Origin: CAVOGJ01 sp963700865
GTDB lineage: Bacteria; Planctomycetota; Planctomycetia; Pirellulales; Pirellulaceae
Length of the DNA stretch: 64,000 bases
Assembly (NCBI GenBank): GCA_963700865.1
Contig: CAVOZC010000018.1
Coordinates: forward strand, 868,001 to 932,000
Direction: 5' to 3'
The first letter of the stretch is position 1. Each line of letters begins with the position of its first letter. Below the pieces are notes generated by a model. It was given only the letters and a program-made list of their open reading frames with translations, was not told the origin of the DNA and ran no database searches. Below, in pieces: positions 45,593 through 55,193 of this stretch. The translations under genes were made by a program, and so were the position numbers.

Positions 45593-48085
45593 TCAATCGC
45601 GATTGCGGAGATAAGCCACCAGGTCGGCGATCTCGTCCATCGTCAGGATGTCGAGCAATCCTGTCGGCATGGCGGAAGTGGTTGACGGTTGCTGATGGGC
45701 GATCTCATCAACCCGTACCGTGACCAGCCGATCAGGTCGATACATGTCGACGGCCACGCGATACGTATCTTGATCCAGATTGACAACCCGTCCCGACAAC
45801 ACACGGCCCGATTGCAACTCGAAATTCGTTAACCGGTATTGGTCCGAAATATTCTCCGCAGGCTCGATGATCGAAGTCAGTAAATCGCGGAGTCCGAAAC
45901 GGCCCGAGGCACTTGTCAAATCGGGGCCCAGCATTCCGCCGCTGCCGCGAAAGCGATGGCACTTTACGCATTGAGCCGTTACGAACAACTGCCGCCCCCG
46001 TTCCAGATTAGGAGGCGCGGAGTTTTGTTCCACTCCCTGCAACGCTTCGTCGACCGTCCAGTGTCGAACCGTGGTTCGGCTAACGGACGGCTCGTCCGCT
46101 GCCGGCTGACGAGCACGTTGCAGTTCCTCCTTCAAGTCACGCTGCTCCGATTCGCTCAGTGTGGCCTCAAAGTCGTCAAGGATCTGACTCACCGCGCCTT
46201 CGTAGGAGCGTCCCCCGTGGCTGGCGAGGATCTTCGCGAACCCGGTAAGCGCCTCTTTTCGTTCGCCGAGCGTCCAGGTCAGTCCAGGGACGCGAAGACA
46301 GAAGAGATCATGCAATTGATCTTCTTGCGAGCTGGCGGCTCGCAGCAACGCCAACGTCTTGGGCACGAGGTCCGGAGCGTGCAAGTAGGCCAGCAAGCGG
46401 CACAGCTCGCGATTGACCCGCTCGTCCTGGGCCGGATAGAACGGCTGGATGCGTGCCAGCACCGCGGTACGGACCTCATCGTCCGGCGCCCCCAGTCGGA
46501 GAAAAACGAGTCCGCAGCTTCGCAAGACGGCCACCCACTGCTGGGGACTTAGCTCGCGCCCATCCAGGCTCTCCAGCAGCCGCAGTGCGTCGGCCGGTGT
46601 GGCGACCGCTTGTTGCCGAGCCATCGCCATCACCATTTCGCACCGTGCCTCGCAGGATGCCACCCTGTGGGCTGCTGGCAGCCAAGTGGCTGGCGGCTGG
46701 TGTTCGAGCACCAACCGCGCCGCGTAGCGGAGGAAGCGATCGGGACTCTCCAACTGCGCCCGTGCGGCCTCGATGGCTGTCGAAGGGGCTCCGTCATGGT
46801 GCCAGTCTTCGAGGGCCCGCCGTGCATTCCGCTGATCGGCGAGTCGCGTTCGCGGCTGGACGGGAGCTGTCGATTCGCTGCCAACGTACCGGATGCGGTA
46901 AAGGTGGGACTGGACGCGGCGCCCGCCCGTGATCAGATAGAGGGCCCCGTCTTGAGGACGAATCACCAGGTCAGTAATCGGGAACGGCTGTCCTGACGCA
47001 AACATCTCCAACTTGCCACGAAAGGTGGATCCCTCAGCCCGCAGATGCACCGCATACAGCCGGCCGTAACTCCAGTCCGCGGCGAACAGCGCTCGTTGAT
47101 AATCGGCGGGAAAGCGAGCGCCGTAGCCAAAGGTCAAACCAGTCGGGGACCCCGGACCCACGTCCACCACGGCCGGCAGGCTATCGGGATAGTCCTCCGG
47201 CCATTTGCCCGAACCGGAACGCCAACCAAATTCGCCGCCGCTGGTGACATGCAGGATCCGCGTGGGCCGATACCAGGGCAAGCCGATGTCCCACTCCATG
47301 TCGGCATCGTAGGTAAATAATTCGCCATCCGGTTGGAAGGCGATGTCGTATTCGTTGCGAAATCCAGCGGCGATCAGTTCGCAGCGACTGCCATCGGGAG
47401 CTACCTTGCAGATGAAACCTCCAGGGGCCATGCGGCCCACCGCGTGTCCATTCGGATCCCACAATCTGGGCAGCAGTTGGTCTTCCTGCCAACAGGTCGG
47501 CAACCGTGAGCCCGTCAGTGGTGGCAGGTTGGTGTGGTTGCCGCAGCAGATGTAGAGCGACTTGCCGTCAGGATCAGGTACGATCGCATGCGGCCCGTGT
47601 TCCCCGGAGCCGTCCAACGGCAGGATGTGAGTCACTTCATCGAACTCGTCATCGCCATCCGTATCCCGCAAACGATGCAGTCCGGATCGCTCCGGCTGAT
47701 CGTTGACCATGACGTACAGGCTGTCAAAGGCGTACAGCAGGCCTTGGGCAAAACCGATGTCGACCGCAAGCTGTTTGACTTGCGGCGGCTGCGTGGTGAC
47801 ATCAATGCGGTATAGCCGGCCGTATTGATCTGATGCGGTCAGCCTCCCTTGTGGATCGACGGCCAGGGAGACCCAGGAGCCTTCCTGTTTCGGATCGACG
47901 CGATGCAGCAGATCCAATTCAAACCCTGCCGCGACCTGTGGGAGCGGCTCATCGCCGGCAGCCGGGCCTGGAAACCAGCCGCCCGCGACGGCCAGCACCG
48001 CCGCCGCGGCGAGGGAGACAAGGCCAAAACGAGGTGTTCGCGGGCTGGGATGCGCGGGCCATGCGCCCGAAAAGCCGTCGGACAT
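45593..48085 (-). CDS. PVC-type secreted beta-propeller dehydrogenase-like protein with C-terminal c-haem
   Basis: 830 residues; CGGAGG five bases before the ATG. Signal peptide (LVSLAAAAVLAVAGGWF). The N-terminal half is an NHL/PQQ-dehydrogenase-like propeller (GSWVSLAVDPQGRLTASDQYGRLYRID; EHGPHAIVPDPDGKSLYICCGNHTN; AAGFRNEYDIAFQPDGELFTYDADMEWDIGLPWYRPTR). A HEAT-like helical part is in the middle. The C-terminal domain has one haem site in LFVTAQCVKCHRFRG, followed by GPDLTS and a Met region. This build is abundant in Planctomycetes and Verrucomicrobia, where it is thought to take part in oxidation of sugars or other compounds. The substrate is unknown. Convergent with the acylase gene. Confidence 0.85.
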   Translation of the reverse strand: MSDGFSGAWPAHPSPRTPRFGLVSLAAAAVLAVAGGWFPGPAAGDEPLPQVAAGFELDLLHRVDPKQEGSWVSLAVDPQGRLTASDQYGRLYRIDVTTQPPQVKQLAVDIGFAQGLLYAFDSLYVMVNDQPERSGLHRLRDTDGDDEFDEVTHILPLDGSGEHGPHAIVPDPDGKSLYICCGNHTNLPPLTGSRLPTCWQEDQLLPRLWDPNGHAVGRMAPGGFICKVAPDGSRCELIAAGFRNEYDIAFQPDGELFTYDADMEWDIGLPWYRPTRILHVTSGGEFGWRSGSGKWPEDYPDSLPAVVDVGPGSPTGLTFGYGARFPADYQRALFAADWSYGRLYAVHLRAEGSTFRGKLEMFASGQPFPITDLVIRPQDGALYLITGGRRVQSHLYRIRYVGSESTAPVQPRTRLADQRNARRALEDWHHDGAPSTAIEAARAQLESPDRFLRYAARLVLEHQPPATWLPAAHRVASCEARCEMVMAMARQQAVATPADALRLLESLDGRELSPQQWVAVLRSCGLVFLRLGAPDDEVRTAVLARIQPFYPAQDERVNRELCRLLAYLHAPDLVPKTLALLRAASSQEDQLHDLFCLRVPGLTWTLGERKEALTGFAKILASHGGRSYEGAVSQILDDFEATLSESEQRDLKEELQRARQPAADEPSVSRTTVRHWTVDEALQGVEQNSAPPNLERGRQLFVTAQCVKCHRFRGSGGMLGPDLTSASGRFGLRDLLTSIIEPAENISDQYRLTNFELQSGRVLSGRVVNLDQDTYRVAVDMYRPDRLVTVRVDEIAHQQPSTTSAMPTGLLDILTMDEIADLVAYLRNRD

Positions 48086-48385
48086 GGGGGCCTCCGGTTG
48101 GTGAAGAATGCGACTTTTTTGCGGGGAATGTGAGAGTTCTTGCGAGCTGCGGGGCCGTGTTCCGCCGACGAAGTGGCGTCTTCATCAAATCTTAACTTTC
48201 TAGGCTCCCTGTGCAGCTTGTGGGTCCTCGGGCGGACCGATACTTTACCATGGAGGGCGGTGATTGCCTGCCGCTATTCGAAATCGGCGGTCGTATCCCG
48301 GCGGAAAGGGACGCGACCTCATCAACGGGTCATGACTTCGCAATTCTCCTGCTGATTCGCGTGAGCGATCTATGATAAGCGAAGC
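48086..48385. other. divergent intergenic region
   Basis: 300 bases between two divergent genes. It should hold both promoters. I see no RNA gene, no repeat and no clear operator. Confidence 0.4.
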
Positions 48386-49492
48386 ATGCATGATCATCGG
48401 GTTCGTGCTGCAGCCGCATACTCGATTGTGGCCAATGACTCAATCCAGACGTTGGGCACGTTTCTCAGCTCCAATGCCAAGCGACCGTGGTGGCTGCTGT
48501 GGGGTTGGATTTCGCTGATCCTCGTGGTGACCGTCTTCAGCGGCTGGATCAGCAACGGGGGTGATCCCGCCTTCGGTCGATTAAGTCGCATCGACTTACC
48601 GTTGACCTACAACTGGCTGTACGTCGTCCCACCGCTGGCTCTGGTGATTCTCACGCGATCGGGAATTCCGGTCAGCACTTCGTTTCTGGTGCTCACGGCC
48701 TTCTCCAGCCTGACGGCGTTGCAGTTGGGTGGCAGCGCCGGTTCGCCGAGCGAATTATTTCGTCAGATGCTGACCAAGTCGATCGTGGGCTACATGATCG
48801 CCTTCGCGTTCGGGCTGGCGGCCTACGGAGTGGTGATCACGGCCGCCGAAAGGACATTCCTGCGCGACGGCAAGTCCGATCAGCCGCATCCTTTCTGGTT
48901 CGTCTTTCAATGGCTGTCGACGGGATTTCTCTGGAGCATGTGGCTGGTCCAGGACCTGGCGAACGTCTTTGTTTATTTGCCCCGGCAGTTGCCCTTCTGG
49001 GCATTGGGAGCCGCGGTCTGCGGCATGGTCCTCTTATTGGGGATTCTTATTCGCGGTCGTGGTGGCCGAATTCAACGCGTCGTGACCGAAAAGACGAATA
49101 CGCTCGACTTGCGTTCCGCGACGTTGATCGACATGTTTTACGGGCTGATCCTGTTGTTTTTCAAAGTGGATTACATTCCGAAGATGCTTCTCCATATCGG
49201 GTGGAGCATCCCCTGGCCGCCCAAGATGCCGATGAGCACGACCTGGGTCTTCTTGGGGCTCCTGGCGGGACGCGAATTCGGTATCTGGCTGCATTCACGC
49301 CAATTTCAGCGGCATAAGCCTTGGGATTTGACACGCAAGGATTTGGGAAAAGTCGTGATCGGAACGTTGGTCAGCCTGGTGGTGGCCTTCGGCCTACCCG
49401 CGGTGGCGACCATGTTGGGACACGAATCGTCCCCCGCGAACCAGGTCATTGCCACGCAGGAGGCCATTTCTCGCGACGCGAAACCGCGTTAG
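48386..49492 (+). CDS. multi-pass membrane protein of unknown function
   Basis: 368 residues with about seven to eight hydrophobic helices (WWLLWGWISLILVVTVFSGWI; WLYVVPPLALVILT; IVGYMIAFAFGLAAYGVVIT; FWALGAAVCGMVLLLGILI; LIDMFYGLILLFFKV; VVIGTLVSLVVAFGLPAVATML). The stretch RSGIPVSTSFLVLTAFSS resembles the conserved 'GxPVSTTH' loop of PiT phosphate transporters, so a distant link to that family is possible but not shown. Peptidase E follows 13 bases downstream, implying co-transcription. Confidence 0.6.
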   Translation: MHDHRVRAAAAYSIVANDSIQTLGTFLSSNAKRPWWLLWGWISLILVVTVFSGWISNGGDPAFGRLSRIDLPLTYNWLYVVPPLALVILTRSGIPVSTSFLVLTAFSSLTALQLGGSAGSPSELFRQMLTKSIVGYMIAFAFGLAAYGVVITAAERTFLRDGKSDQPHPFWFVFQWLSTGFLWSMWLVQDLANVFVYLPRQLPFWALGAAVCGMVLLLGILIRGRGGRIQRVVTEKTNTLDLRSATLIDMFYGLILLFFKVDYIPKMLLHIGWSIPWPPKMPMSTTWVFLGLLAGREFGIWLHSRQFQRHKPWDLTRKDLGKVVIGTLVSLVVAFGLPAVATMLGHESSPANQVIATQEAISRDAKPR

Positions 49493-49505
49493 CCATCAAG
49501 AACCC

Positions 49506-50213
49506 ATGCGCGAACTACTTCTGGTCAGCAATTCGACCCAATCAGGCAAGTCGTATCTCGAGCACTGTGCGTCGGCGGCCCGGGAGTTGTTCGCTGGCCG
49601 CGACGATTTGCTTTTCGTGCCGTTCGCATTGCATGATCATGATGCGTACGCCGCCAAGGCCTGCGCGGGATTCGCGCAGCTTGGCTTTCGCATGACCTCT
49701 TTACATGCCGCACCCGATCTGGCTGCCGCATTGGAACGAGCGGGCGGTGTCTTCGTGGGTGGCGGCAACACGTTTCGCCTGGCCGACCAGATTCACCGCT
49801 GCGGATTGGTTTCGATCATGCGACGCAGGGTACTGCTCGAAGGCATGCCCTATATGGGCACGAGTGCCGGTGCCAATCTGGCCTGCGCGACGATTTGCAC
49901 GACCAACGACATGCCGATTGTGTACCCTCCCACCTTTGATGCGTTGGGACTGGTCCCATTCCAGATCAATCCTCATTACCTGGAACGCGATCCCGCGTCG
50001 ACGCACATGGGCGAGTCACGCGAGGAGCGGATCCGTGAGTTTCACGAGGAGCGATCAACGCCCGTGGTCGGGCTGCGCGAAGGCGCGTGGTTGCGGGTGC
50101 AGGGTGACCAGATGTTATTGCACGGGGAAACGGGCGGCAAGCTGTTCGAAGCGGGCCGGGCGGCGGTCGAGTGTCACCCGGGGACGGATCTCAGCCGGCT
50201 GCTGCAAGTCTGA
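49506..50213 (+). CDS. pepE: dipeptidase E (alpha-aspartyl dipeptidase, S51)
   Basis: 235 residues, the usual PepE length, from the ATG at 49506 (MRELLLVSNST). It hydrolyses N-terminal aspartyl dipeptides in the cytoplasm. The class-I glutamine-amidotransferase-like fold is recognisable: GGVFVGGGNTFRLADQI, then the nucleophile Ser in YMGTSAGANLACATICTTNDMPIVYPPTFDALGLVPFQINPHY, where the downstream His of NPHY completes the site, and a Glu/Asp-rich ESREERIREFHEE. Located 13 bases after a membrane protein gene; convergent with the glycerate kinase gene. Confidence 0.92.
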   Translation: MRELLLVSNSTQSGKSYLEHCASAARELFAGRDDLLFVPFALHDHDAYAAKACAGFAQLGFRMTSLHAAPDLAAALERAGGVFVGGGNTFRLADQIHRCGLVSIMRRRVLLEGMPYMGTSAGANLACATICTTNDMPIVYPPTFDALGLVPFQINPHYLERDPASTHMGESREERIREFHEERSTPVVGLREGAWLRVQGDQMLLHGETGGKLFEAGRAAVECHPGTDLSRLLQV

Positions 50214-50233
50214 AATGGCGGCGAAGCCGAATA

Positions 50234-51642
50234 TCATCTGGGCCCGTGACGCAGAACGTCTTCTGCCGACGTCAGCAGGACTCGCACATCACAGACATTG
50301 GTATGCGTCGGACCAGTCCGCAGGAGACATCCGAGTGGCCCAAAAATGTGATAGGCATCATTCCGCCGCAGGTAGTCGCTCACATCCATGTCAGCCGCAA
50401 ATAACGATGACAACAAGTCTCCATCGATCACGGCTCCGGCGGCATCGGTCGGTCCGTCTTCGCCATCGGTGCCACCCGACAGCATGGCCAGCCGAAACGA
50501 CGGCGGGTAAGGACCGCCCAGAAACTGCTCCAGCGCCGCCAGGATCAACTGCTGGTTGCGTCCCCCCTTGCCCCGTTCCCCGCGGTCGGTGAGTTCCACG
50601 GTCGGCTCGCCCCCGCTCAAGAAACACCGGGTGCCTCCCAGGGCCCCCATGTTGGCCGCTCGTTGCGAAAGAGCCCTTCCGGCCGCATTCGCTTCGGGCT
50701 GCCGTGGATCGATGGGTTCGACTTCGACCTGATAGCCCCGCCGGGTGGCTTCCTCCGCACTGGCGCAAGCGCGACGTCAAGATTGCCGATGATCAGCTGG
50801 TGGACATGCTCGTTCACCCGTTGGTCCGAACGTCGCTCGGCTTCTTCTTCCAAGGCGGCCCACACGCGGGGTGTCATAGCGGGAGCGTCCGCGAGCAGCT
50901 TGCGTGCGACTTCCCACCCGCTGGCCCGCGACGGCGGGCAGGTGGGGCCCGAGGCGATGATCTCGATCGGGTCTCCCAGCACATCCGAGATGATCAGGCT
51001 GACCGTGACACCGGCGGAGCAAGCGGCGGCCAAGCCGCCACCCTTCACGCGGCTCAGTCCGCGTCGCACCGCGTTCAGCTCGCGGATATCAGCGCCTCGA
51101 TCCACCAGAGCGCGGCTGATCGCCAGTTTCTCCTCCAGTGTCACCCCCGGGATGGGTGCGGCGAGCAATGCCGAGCCACCGCCGGAAATCAGCACCAGGC
51201 AGATGTCATCCGGTCCCAACTGGGCCACGGCACTTAAGATCGCGTCTGTTCCCGCGACCGCCTCCGTTGTCGGTTCGTTCTGACCTGCCGGTCGGGCAGG
51301 ATGGATGTGCAAATGCGAGGTGGGCAGAACGCAGTCGTCGGGCACATTGATCCAGCTAAAGCTTAGCCTCTCGGTCAGCAACGCGGCTCCCAGAGCCGAC
51401 TCGAGTCCGACGGCCATGCCGGCCGCCGCCTTGCCGGCACCGACGACGCACAGCCGACTGTCGGCGGAAAGTGGAATCTTCAGTTCGCCAATTCGCAAGG
51501 CATCGGCTTCGACGCGAATCTGGCGTTCCACCAGTTTTGCCGCATCCACGGCCCGCAGGCCCGCCTGCCAGATGGCCAGCGCGTCGTGTCGTAGCTGCTC
51601 GTTGTTCCTTGGCAAGGTCACGTCCGTTCGTCTGGGTGGCAA
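50234..51642 (-). CDS. glycerate kinase, MOFRL/GckA type, frameshifted
   Basis: About 469 residues after restoring one base near 50761-50766. Reading LDVALA-ASAEEATRRGYQVEVEP then continues through NMGALGGTRCFLSGGEPTVEL. The N-terminal GK domain shows LCVVGAGKAAAGMAVGLE, CLVLISGGGSALLAAPIPGVTLEEK, ELNAVRRGLSRVKGGGLAAAC and VSLIISDVLGDPIEIIASGPT. The MOFRL C-terminal domain shows GKGGRNQQLILAALEQFLGG and MLSGGTDGEDGPTDAAGAVID. It phosphorylates D-glycerate with ATP to 2-phosphoglycerate. The start is TTG at 51642 or GTG at 51621; neither has a strong ribosome site. Confidence 0.88.
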
Positions 51643-51738
51643 GAATCAGCCCGCGGTCGCTTGCCGTGCCAGGCTTCGTGGAGAGGAGTGGGCACTGTCT
51701 ACCGCTCGGCAGCGAAGGGTCCACTGATTATAGGCAGT

Positions 51739-54450
51739 TTAGCGGCGTGCCGTGGATTCCCCCCCGCGTGGCGTCGCCAGCTGGTTGACGCGCAGCTCGT
51801 CGATCCAGACATTGCCGGGGGCCGCCAGCTCGATCGTCACCGTCAGCTCTCCGGGTGCGACGGCCGCGTGAAGAAAACTGAACGATCTCCAGCCGTCGGT
51901 GCGGTTGGCCTCGAAGCCCAGCTGAGGACCGGCCAATGAATCGTAGACCCTGATAATCGGGCCATCGTAACCCATGAGTCCCTCGCTACGTACACGTCCC
52001 TCAATGCGGTAGATTTCCTGGGCCGACACGGGAATTGGCGGACTCTCCAGCCAGGCGCGACGCGAGGAGACGATCGTCGATCGCTGGGTGGCTAGGGGAG
52101 CAGGAGAGACGCGCAGGCAGTGCCGACCCGAGGCCGCCGGATCGTCCGCGGGCTCGATCGACACCACAATCTGCGCGGAAGCATCCTGGTACACCTGCCA
52201 GCCTTCGGAACCAAAGACACGATCCGATTCAAACTCACCGATCGACAGTAGATTGACCGGCCCCCCTGCCGCCACCGTGCGCGAAAGAAAGGATGCCTGC
52301 AGCGGGAGCCCGTCCACATACTCATTGAGGGGAGTTCGCTCGGGAGCCCGACGCGCTCGGCGATGGAGGGCTCGTCGTGTGCGGCCAAGTTGCGTGACGG
52401 CCGATGTCGCCAGGCTTTGCATCCGTGTGAACTCGCCGTTGGCGGCCAGCGAGCGGCAGGCCGACAGGTCCTTGGCGACTTTCCGCAGCTCGTCTTCGAC
52501 GACCGCACGATCGGCTCCCGCAAGCCCGCCGACCAGCCGCTCGGTGCGTTCGTAAAGGCTTTCCCCGATTTGCGATGTGAGTTCCGCCATGACTCCCGTG
52601 GACCGCTGCACCCGCCGCTCAACGTTTGCGATCACCAGCGCTTCGCGAGACAGAATGGCGAGCGTATGTTTGCCCGCCGGCAATTGCAAGCGGACGCCAC
52701 CAGGGCTTCGTCGCTGCGGCATCCGCCGCAAGCCCTCCGGCAATAGCTCGAAGGCTTCGCACGATTCCGATGCGCCAGGTACCGTCACTTGCAGGTCGGC
52801 GGCAGAGGCTGTTTCTTCCTCTCCGACGTAGAGGGCCACGACCAGCCAGGCTCGTTCGGTACGCAGCGCCGTGACCAGGAAGTCACGACGATGGCCCGTA
52901 TCGATCGCGATGGGCTCGCCCGCGGCGAGCCAGGGTTCCAACCATTGTAAGCGTTCGTTCAAGTGACGTAGCTCTGCCACTCGCAATCGCGTCGCGTCAT
53001 CATCAAGGTCCAATCGTCGGTAGGAGGTAAAGACAACGCCTCGCTGACCGGTGGTGGCCGCGAGCAACGCGTGGGCGTCCAGGTCAGCGGGTTCGATGGC
53101 AAAGGGCGATTCCTGAAAGTCGTATCCGAATGCACGCAATTGCGCCTCGACCATCGCCAGTGGCTGATTTTGCACGGTAGCCCAGGTCACCGTGCCGGCG
53201 GGCGTGCCGCGGCGTTGATCCGTCAACCAGCGTTGGTAATCTCGCAATGAAACATCGCCATGCAGCGGATCTCGACCAAACAACAAAAGATCGGCGTGCT
53301 CCGCACAAGCCGCTGAAAAGGTGTCGGTTTGCACGAGCAGCGGGCGCCCCGCAAACTGGCTGGCCGCTCGGGCCCGCGCTGCCGAGTCGGCCATCCGCCG
53401 CAGCTGCTGGGGATGGTCGACTTGCCCGAACGTCCACGCCAACACGCGTCGGTACAGCGCCGCTGGATTGCCTGCTGGCCATTGCTCGGGCGGCGGCGCG
53501 ATCAGCCACAATCCCAATCGCTCGGCTTCCAATACCTGCTCCTGTGACACCGGATGCGACAGGCGAATTGTATTGAAGCCCAGTTCCTTGAGGAACGTCC
53601 ATTCCTCACCGCGGGCATCGATCGCGCGGACAAAAAGCGGTCTTCCATTCGCGATCAGCGTATCGCCCACCACCCGTGGCCGAGTCGGCGGTGCGTCGGT
53701 CTCGCGACGCTGATGCGAGGCGAAGGTCGCGGGCAATCCTGTCGAGCGCGTGGCGACCATCGAGGTCGTCGAACCTTCCACGACCGGGTCGCGCAGCGCC
53801 AGCTCATTGCCGCCCGGTTTCCCGTAGATGTTGACGATCACCAGATCACAGAACGCCTCCCTGGCATCGACCGGTCGCTGGCTCGCGCTGCGAAGGATCC
53901 GCACCTTGTCGGCGAGTTCCACGTCGATGTTGCGTAATGTCAACGATTGCCAGGTGTTCGGCGCTTCATACATGTCGCCAGCCAGCAGGACCGTCGTTGG
54001 CTGCCCTGTTGCCGTGTCGGGCGTGCGGGGCAACACCACGCGGACGAGCAACTGCATACCGGCCTGAGATGAACGCAGCGTCTGGGTGATCTGCAGTTCC
54101 GGGATGACCACCGTCGGCGGAATGGCGGTCGCCACGTAGGCGTACGTGCCTCGGCCAGCCCGCGTCTCAAGCAGGTCGCAAGACAGCGCCGGCCGAAGGT
54201 CCGTCAGACGACGATGTCGAGCAACATCAAATCCGCAGTCATCCCCCATCACCTGCCAGCGGACCCGCCCGAGCGACTGGCCGCCGGCGTCCGCTGGGAA
54301 ACCCATGAGCGGCAGAAGAAACAACAGGGCCGGCCAGAGCTGCGTGACCACGAGAGCGAGCCACGGGCGCCGCCGGTCCGTGGCCTTGGGCCGGCGGAGG
54401 TCGTGCCCGCAAGCCAGCGGGCGATCGTGGATGACGGCAGCTTCCGACAT
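51739..54450 (-). CDS. large secreted protein, possible glycoside-hydrolase-like (TIM-barrel) domain
   Basis: About 903 residues from the ATG at 54450; an upstream extension of 30 residues is open but unlikely. A hydrophobic export signal (LALVVTQLWPALLFLLPLMGFPADAGGQ) follows a basic stretch. The middle resembles GH2/GH5-type barrels in outline: GRPLFVRAIDARGEEWTFLKELGFNTIRLSHPVSQEQVLEAERLGLWLIAPPP mirrors the 'G..v.lrG.n....df..lk.lG.N.iR.s' opening. A clear pair of catalytic acids is not evident. The C-terminal part looks like a carbohydrate-binding-type beta sandwich (YRIEGRVRSEGLMGYDGPIIRVYDS...GWRSFSFLHAAVAPGELTVTIELA). The function is probably on polysaccharide at the cell surface, but the enzyme may be degenerate. 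Confidence 0.6.
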   Translation of the reverse strand: MSEAAVIHDRPLACGHDLRRPKATDRRRPWLALVVTQLWPALLFLLPLMGFPADAGGQSLGRVRWQVMGDDCGFDVARHRRLTDLRPALSCDLLETRAGRGTYAYVATAIPPTVVIPELQITQTLRSSQAGMQLLVRVVLPRTPDTATGQPTTVLLAGDMYEAPNTWQSLTLRNIDVELADKVRILRSASQRPVDAREAFCDLVIVNIYGKPGGNELALRDPVVEGSTTSMVATRSTGLPATFASHQRRETDAPPTRPRVVGDTLIANGRPLFVRAIDARGEEWTFLKELGFNTIRLSHPVSQEQVLEAERLGLWLIAPPPEQWPAGNPAALYRRVLAWTFGQVDHPQQLRRMADSAARARAASQFAGRPLLVQTDTFSAACAEHADLLLFGRDPLHGDVSLRDYQRWLTDQRRGTPAGTVTWATVQNQPLAMVEAQLRAFGYDFQESPFAIEPADLDAHALLAATTGQRGVVFTSYRRLDLDDDATRLRVAELRHLNERLQWLEPWLAAGEPIAIDTGHRRDFLVTALRTERAWLVVALYVGEEETASAADLQVTVPGASESCEAFELLPEGLRRMPQRRSPGGVRLQLPAGKHTLAILSREALVIANVERRVQRSTGVMAELTSQIGESLYERTERLVGGLAGADRAVVEDELRKVAKDLSACRSLAANGEFTRMQSLATSAVTQLGRTRRALHRRARRAPERTPLNEYVDGLPLQASFLSRTVAAGGPVNLLSIGEFESDRVFGSEGWQVYQDASAQIVVSIEPADDPAASGRHCLRVSPAPLATQRSTIVSSRRAWLESPPIPVSAQEIYRIEGRVRSEGLMGYDGPIIRVYDSLAGPQLGFEANRTDGWRSFSFLHAAVAPGELTVTIELAAPGNVWIDELRVNQLATPRGGESTARR

Positions 54451-54725
54451 GGCCAGGATTTTCGCGGTCCGCGGGGTAGCGGACCTGGGTGGAGACGTGG
54501 ACAAAGTGGGACAAGCTGGCGACTTGTAGCAACTTTTCAACGTCGAGACGACCCTGAATGGGGTGAAAAGACAACCGGACCCCTTCCCCTTCGCGGACCG
54601 GTAAAATCGATCTAAGTCGTATGTCAGTATAGGTTTATGCGCCCACTATCGCCTGCCGCGACGCTTTGGCATAGTACCTGCAAACATCGGGTAGCATCTG
54701 ACCAACCCCAAGGGACTATGCACCA

Positions 54726-55016
54726 ATGAAGAAATCACCAGCCGAACTGACCAGTGACGAAACCAAGCAGCTGCCCCAAGAGCTTGTCGAGCTTTCCCGA
54801 GCCATCGCGGAACTCCCGTCCGAGTACCGCACGAAACTCGAGGGTCTGTCGCTGCGGGTGATCGAGAGCACCCAGCGACGGAAGCGGATTCTCAACCTGG
54901 TCCAGGAGGCGCTCAGCCAACTGCGACTGGACATGAAGTATCTGATGTTTGATCTCGAAGCAACACGACGCGAGCGGGACTCGTATCAACAGCGATTGAA
55001 CGGCGACGACGAGTAA
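54726..55016 (+). CDS. small helical hypothetical protein
   Basis: 96 residues, acidic and Leu/Arg/Glu-rich. From about residue 20 to the end it is predicted to be one long helix or coiled coil (LVELSRAIAELPSEYRTKLEGL...RKRILNLVQEALSQLRLDMKYLMFDLEATRRERDSYQQRL). AAGGGA stands upstream of the ATG and a strong hairpin terminator follows its stop, so it is a plausible single-gene transcript. No family recognised; a structural or regulatory partner role is all that the sequence suggests. Confidence 0.6.
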   Translation: MKKSPAELTSDETKQLPQELVELSRAIAELPSEYRTKLEGLSLRVIESTQRRKRILNLVQEALSQLRLDMKYLMFDLEATRRERDSYQQRLNGDDE

Positions 55017-55053
55017 CGTCGCGAGCGAATCAAGCCGCCTGCTCGTCAGGCAC

Positions 55054-55087
55054 CCGCACGTCCCGCTTGGCCCAGCGGGACGTGCGG
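55054..55087 (+). terminator. strong hairpin, probable terminator
   Basis: CCGCACGTCCCGCT pairs perfectly with AGCGGGACGTGCGG over 14 bp with a 6-base loop, 37 bases after the stop of the small helical protein. Only a weak T-tract (CTCGTTT) follows, so termination efficiency is uncertain. Confidence 0.6.
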
Positions 55088-55193
55088 CTCGTTTACCGCC
55101 CGCCAATCAGGGACCAGCTCACCCCGTGTTCTCAAGGGGTTCCTTCGGCCATCGGGTGGGAAGCCTATCCCGCGATGGAAACCGCCCGCTCGC

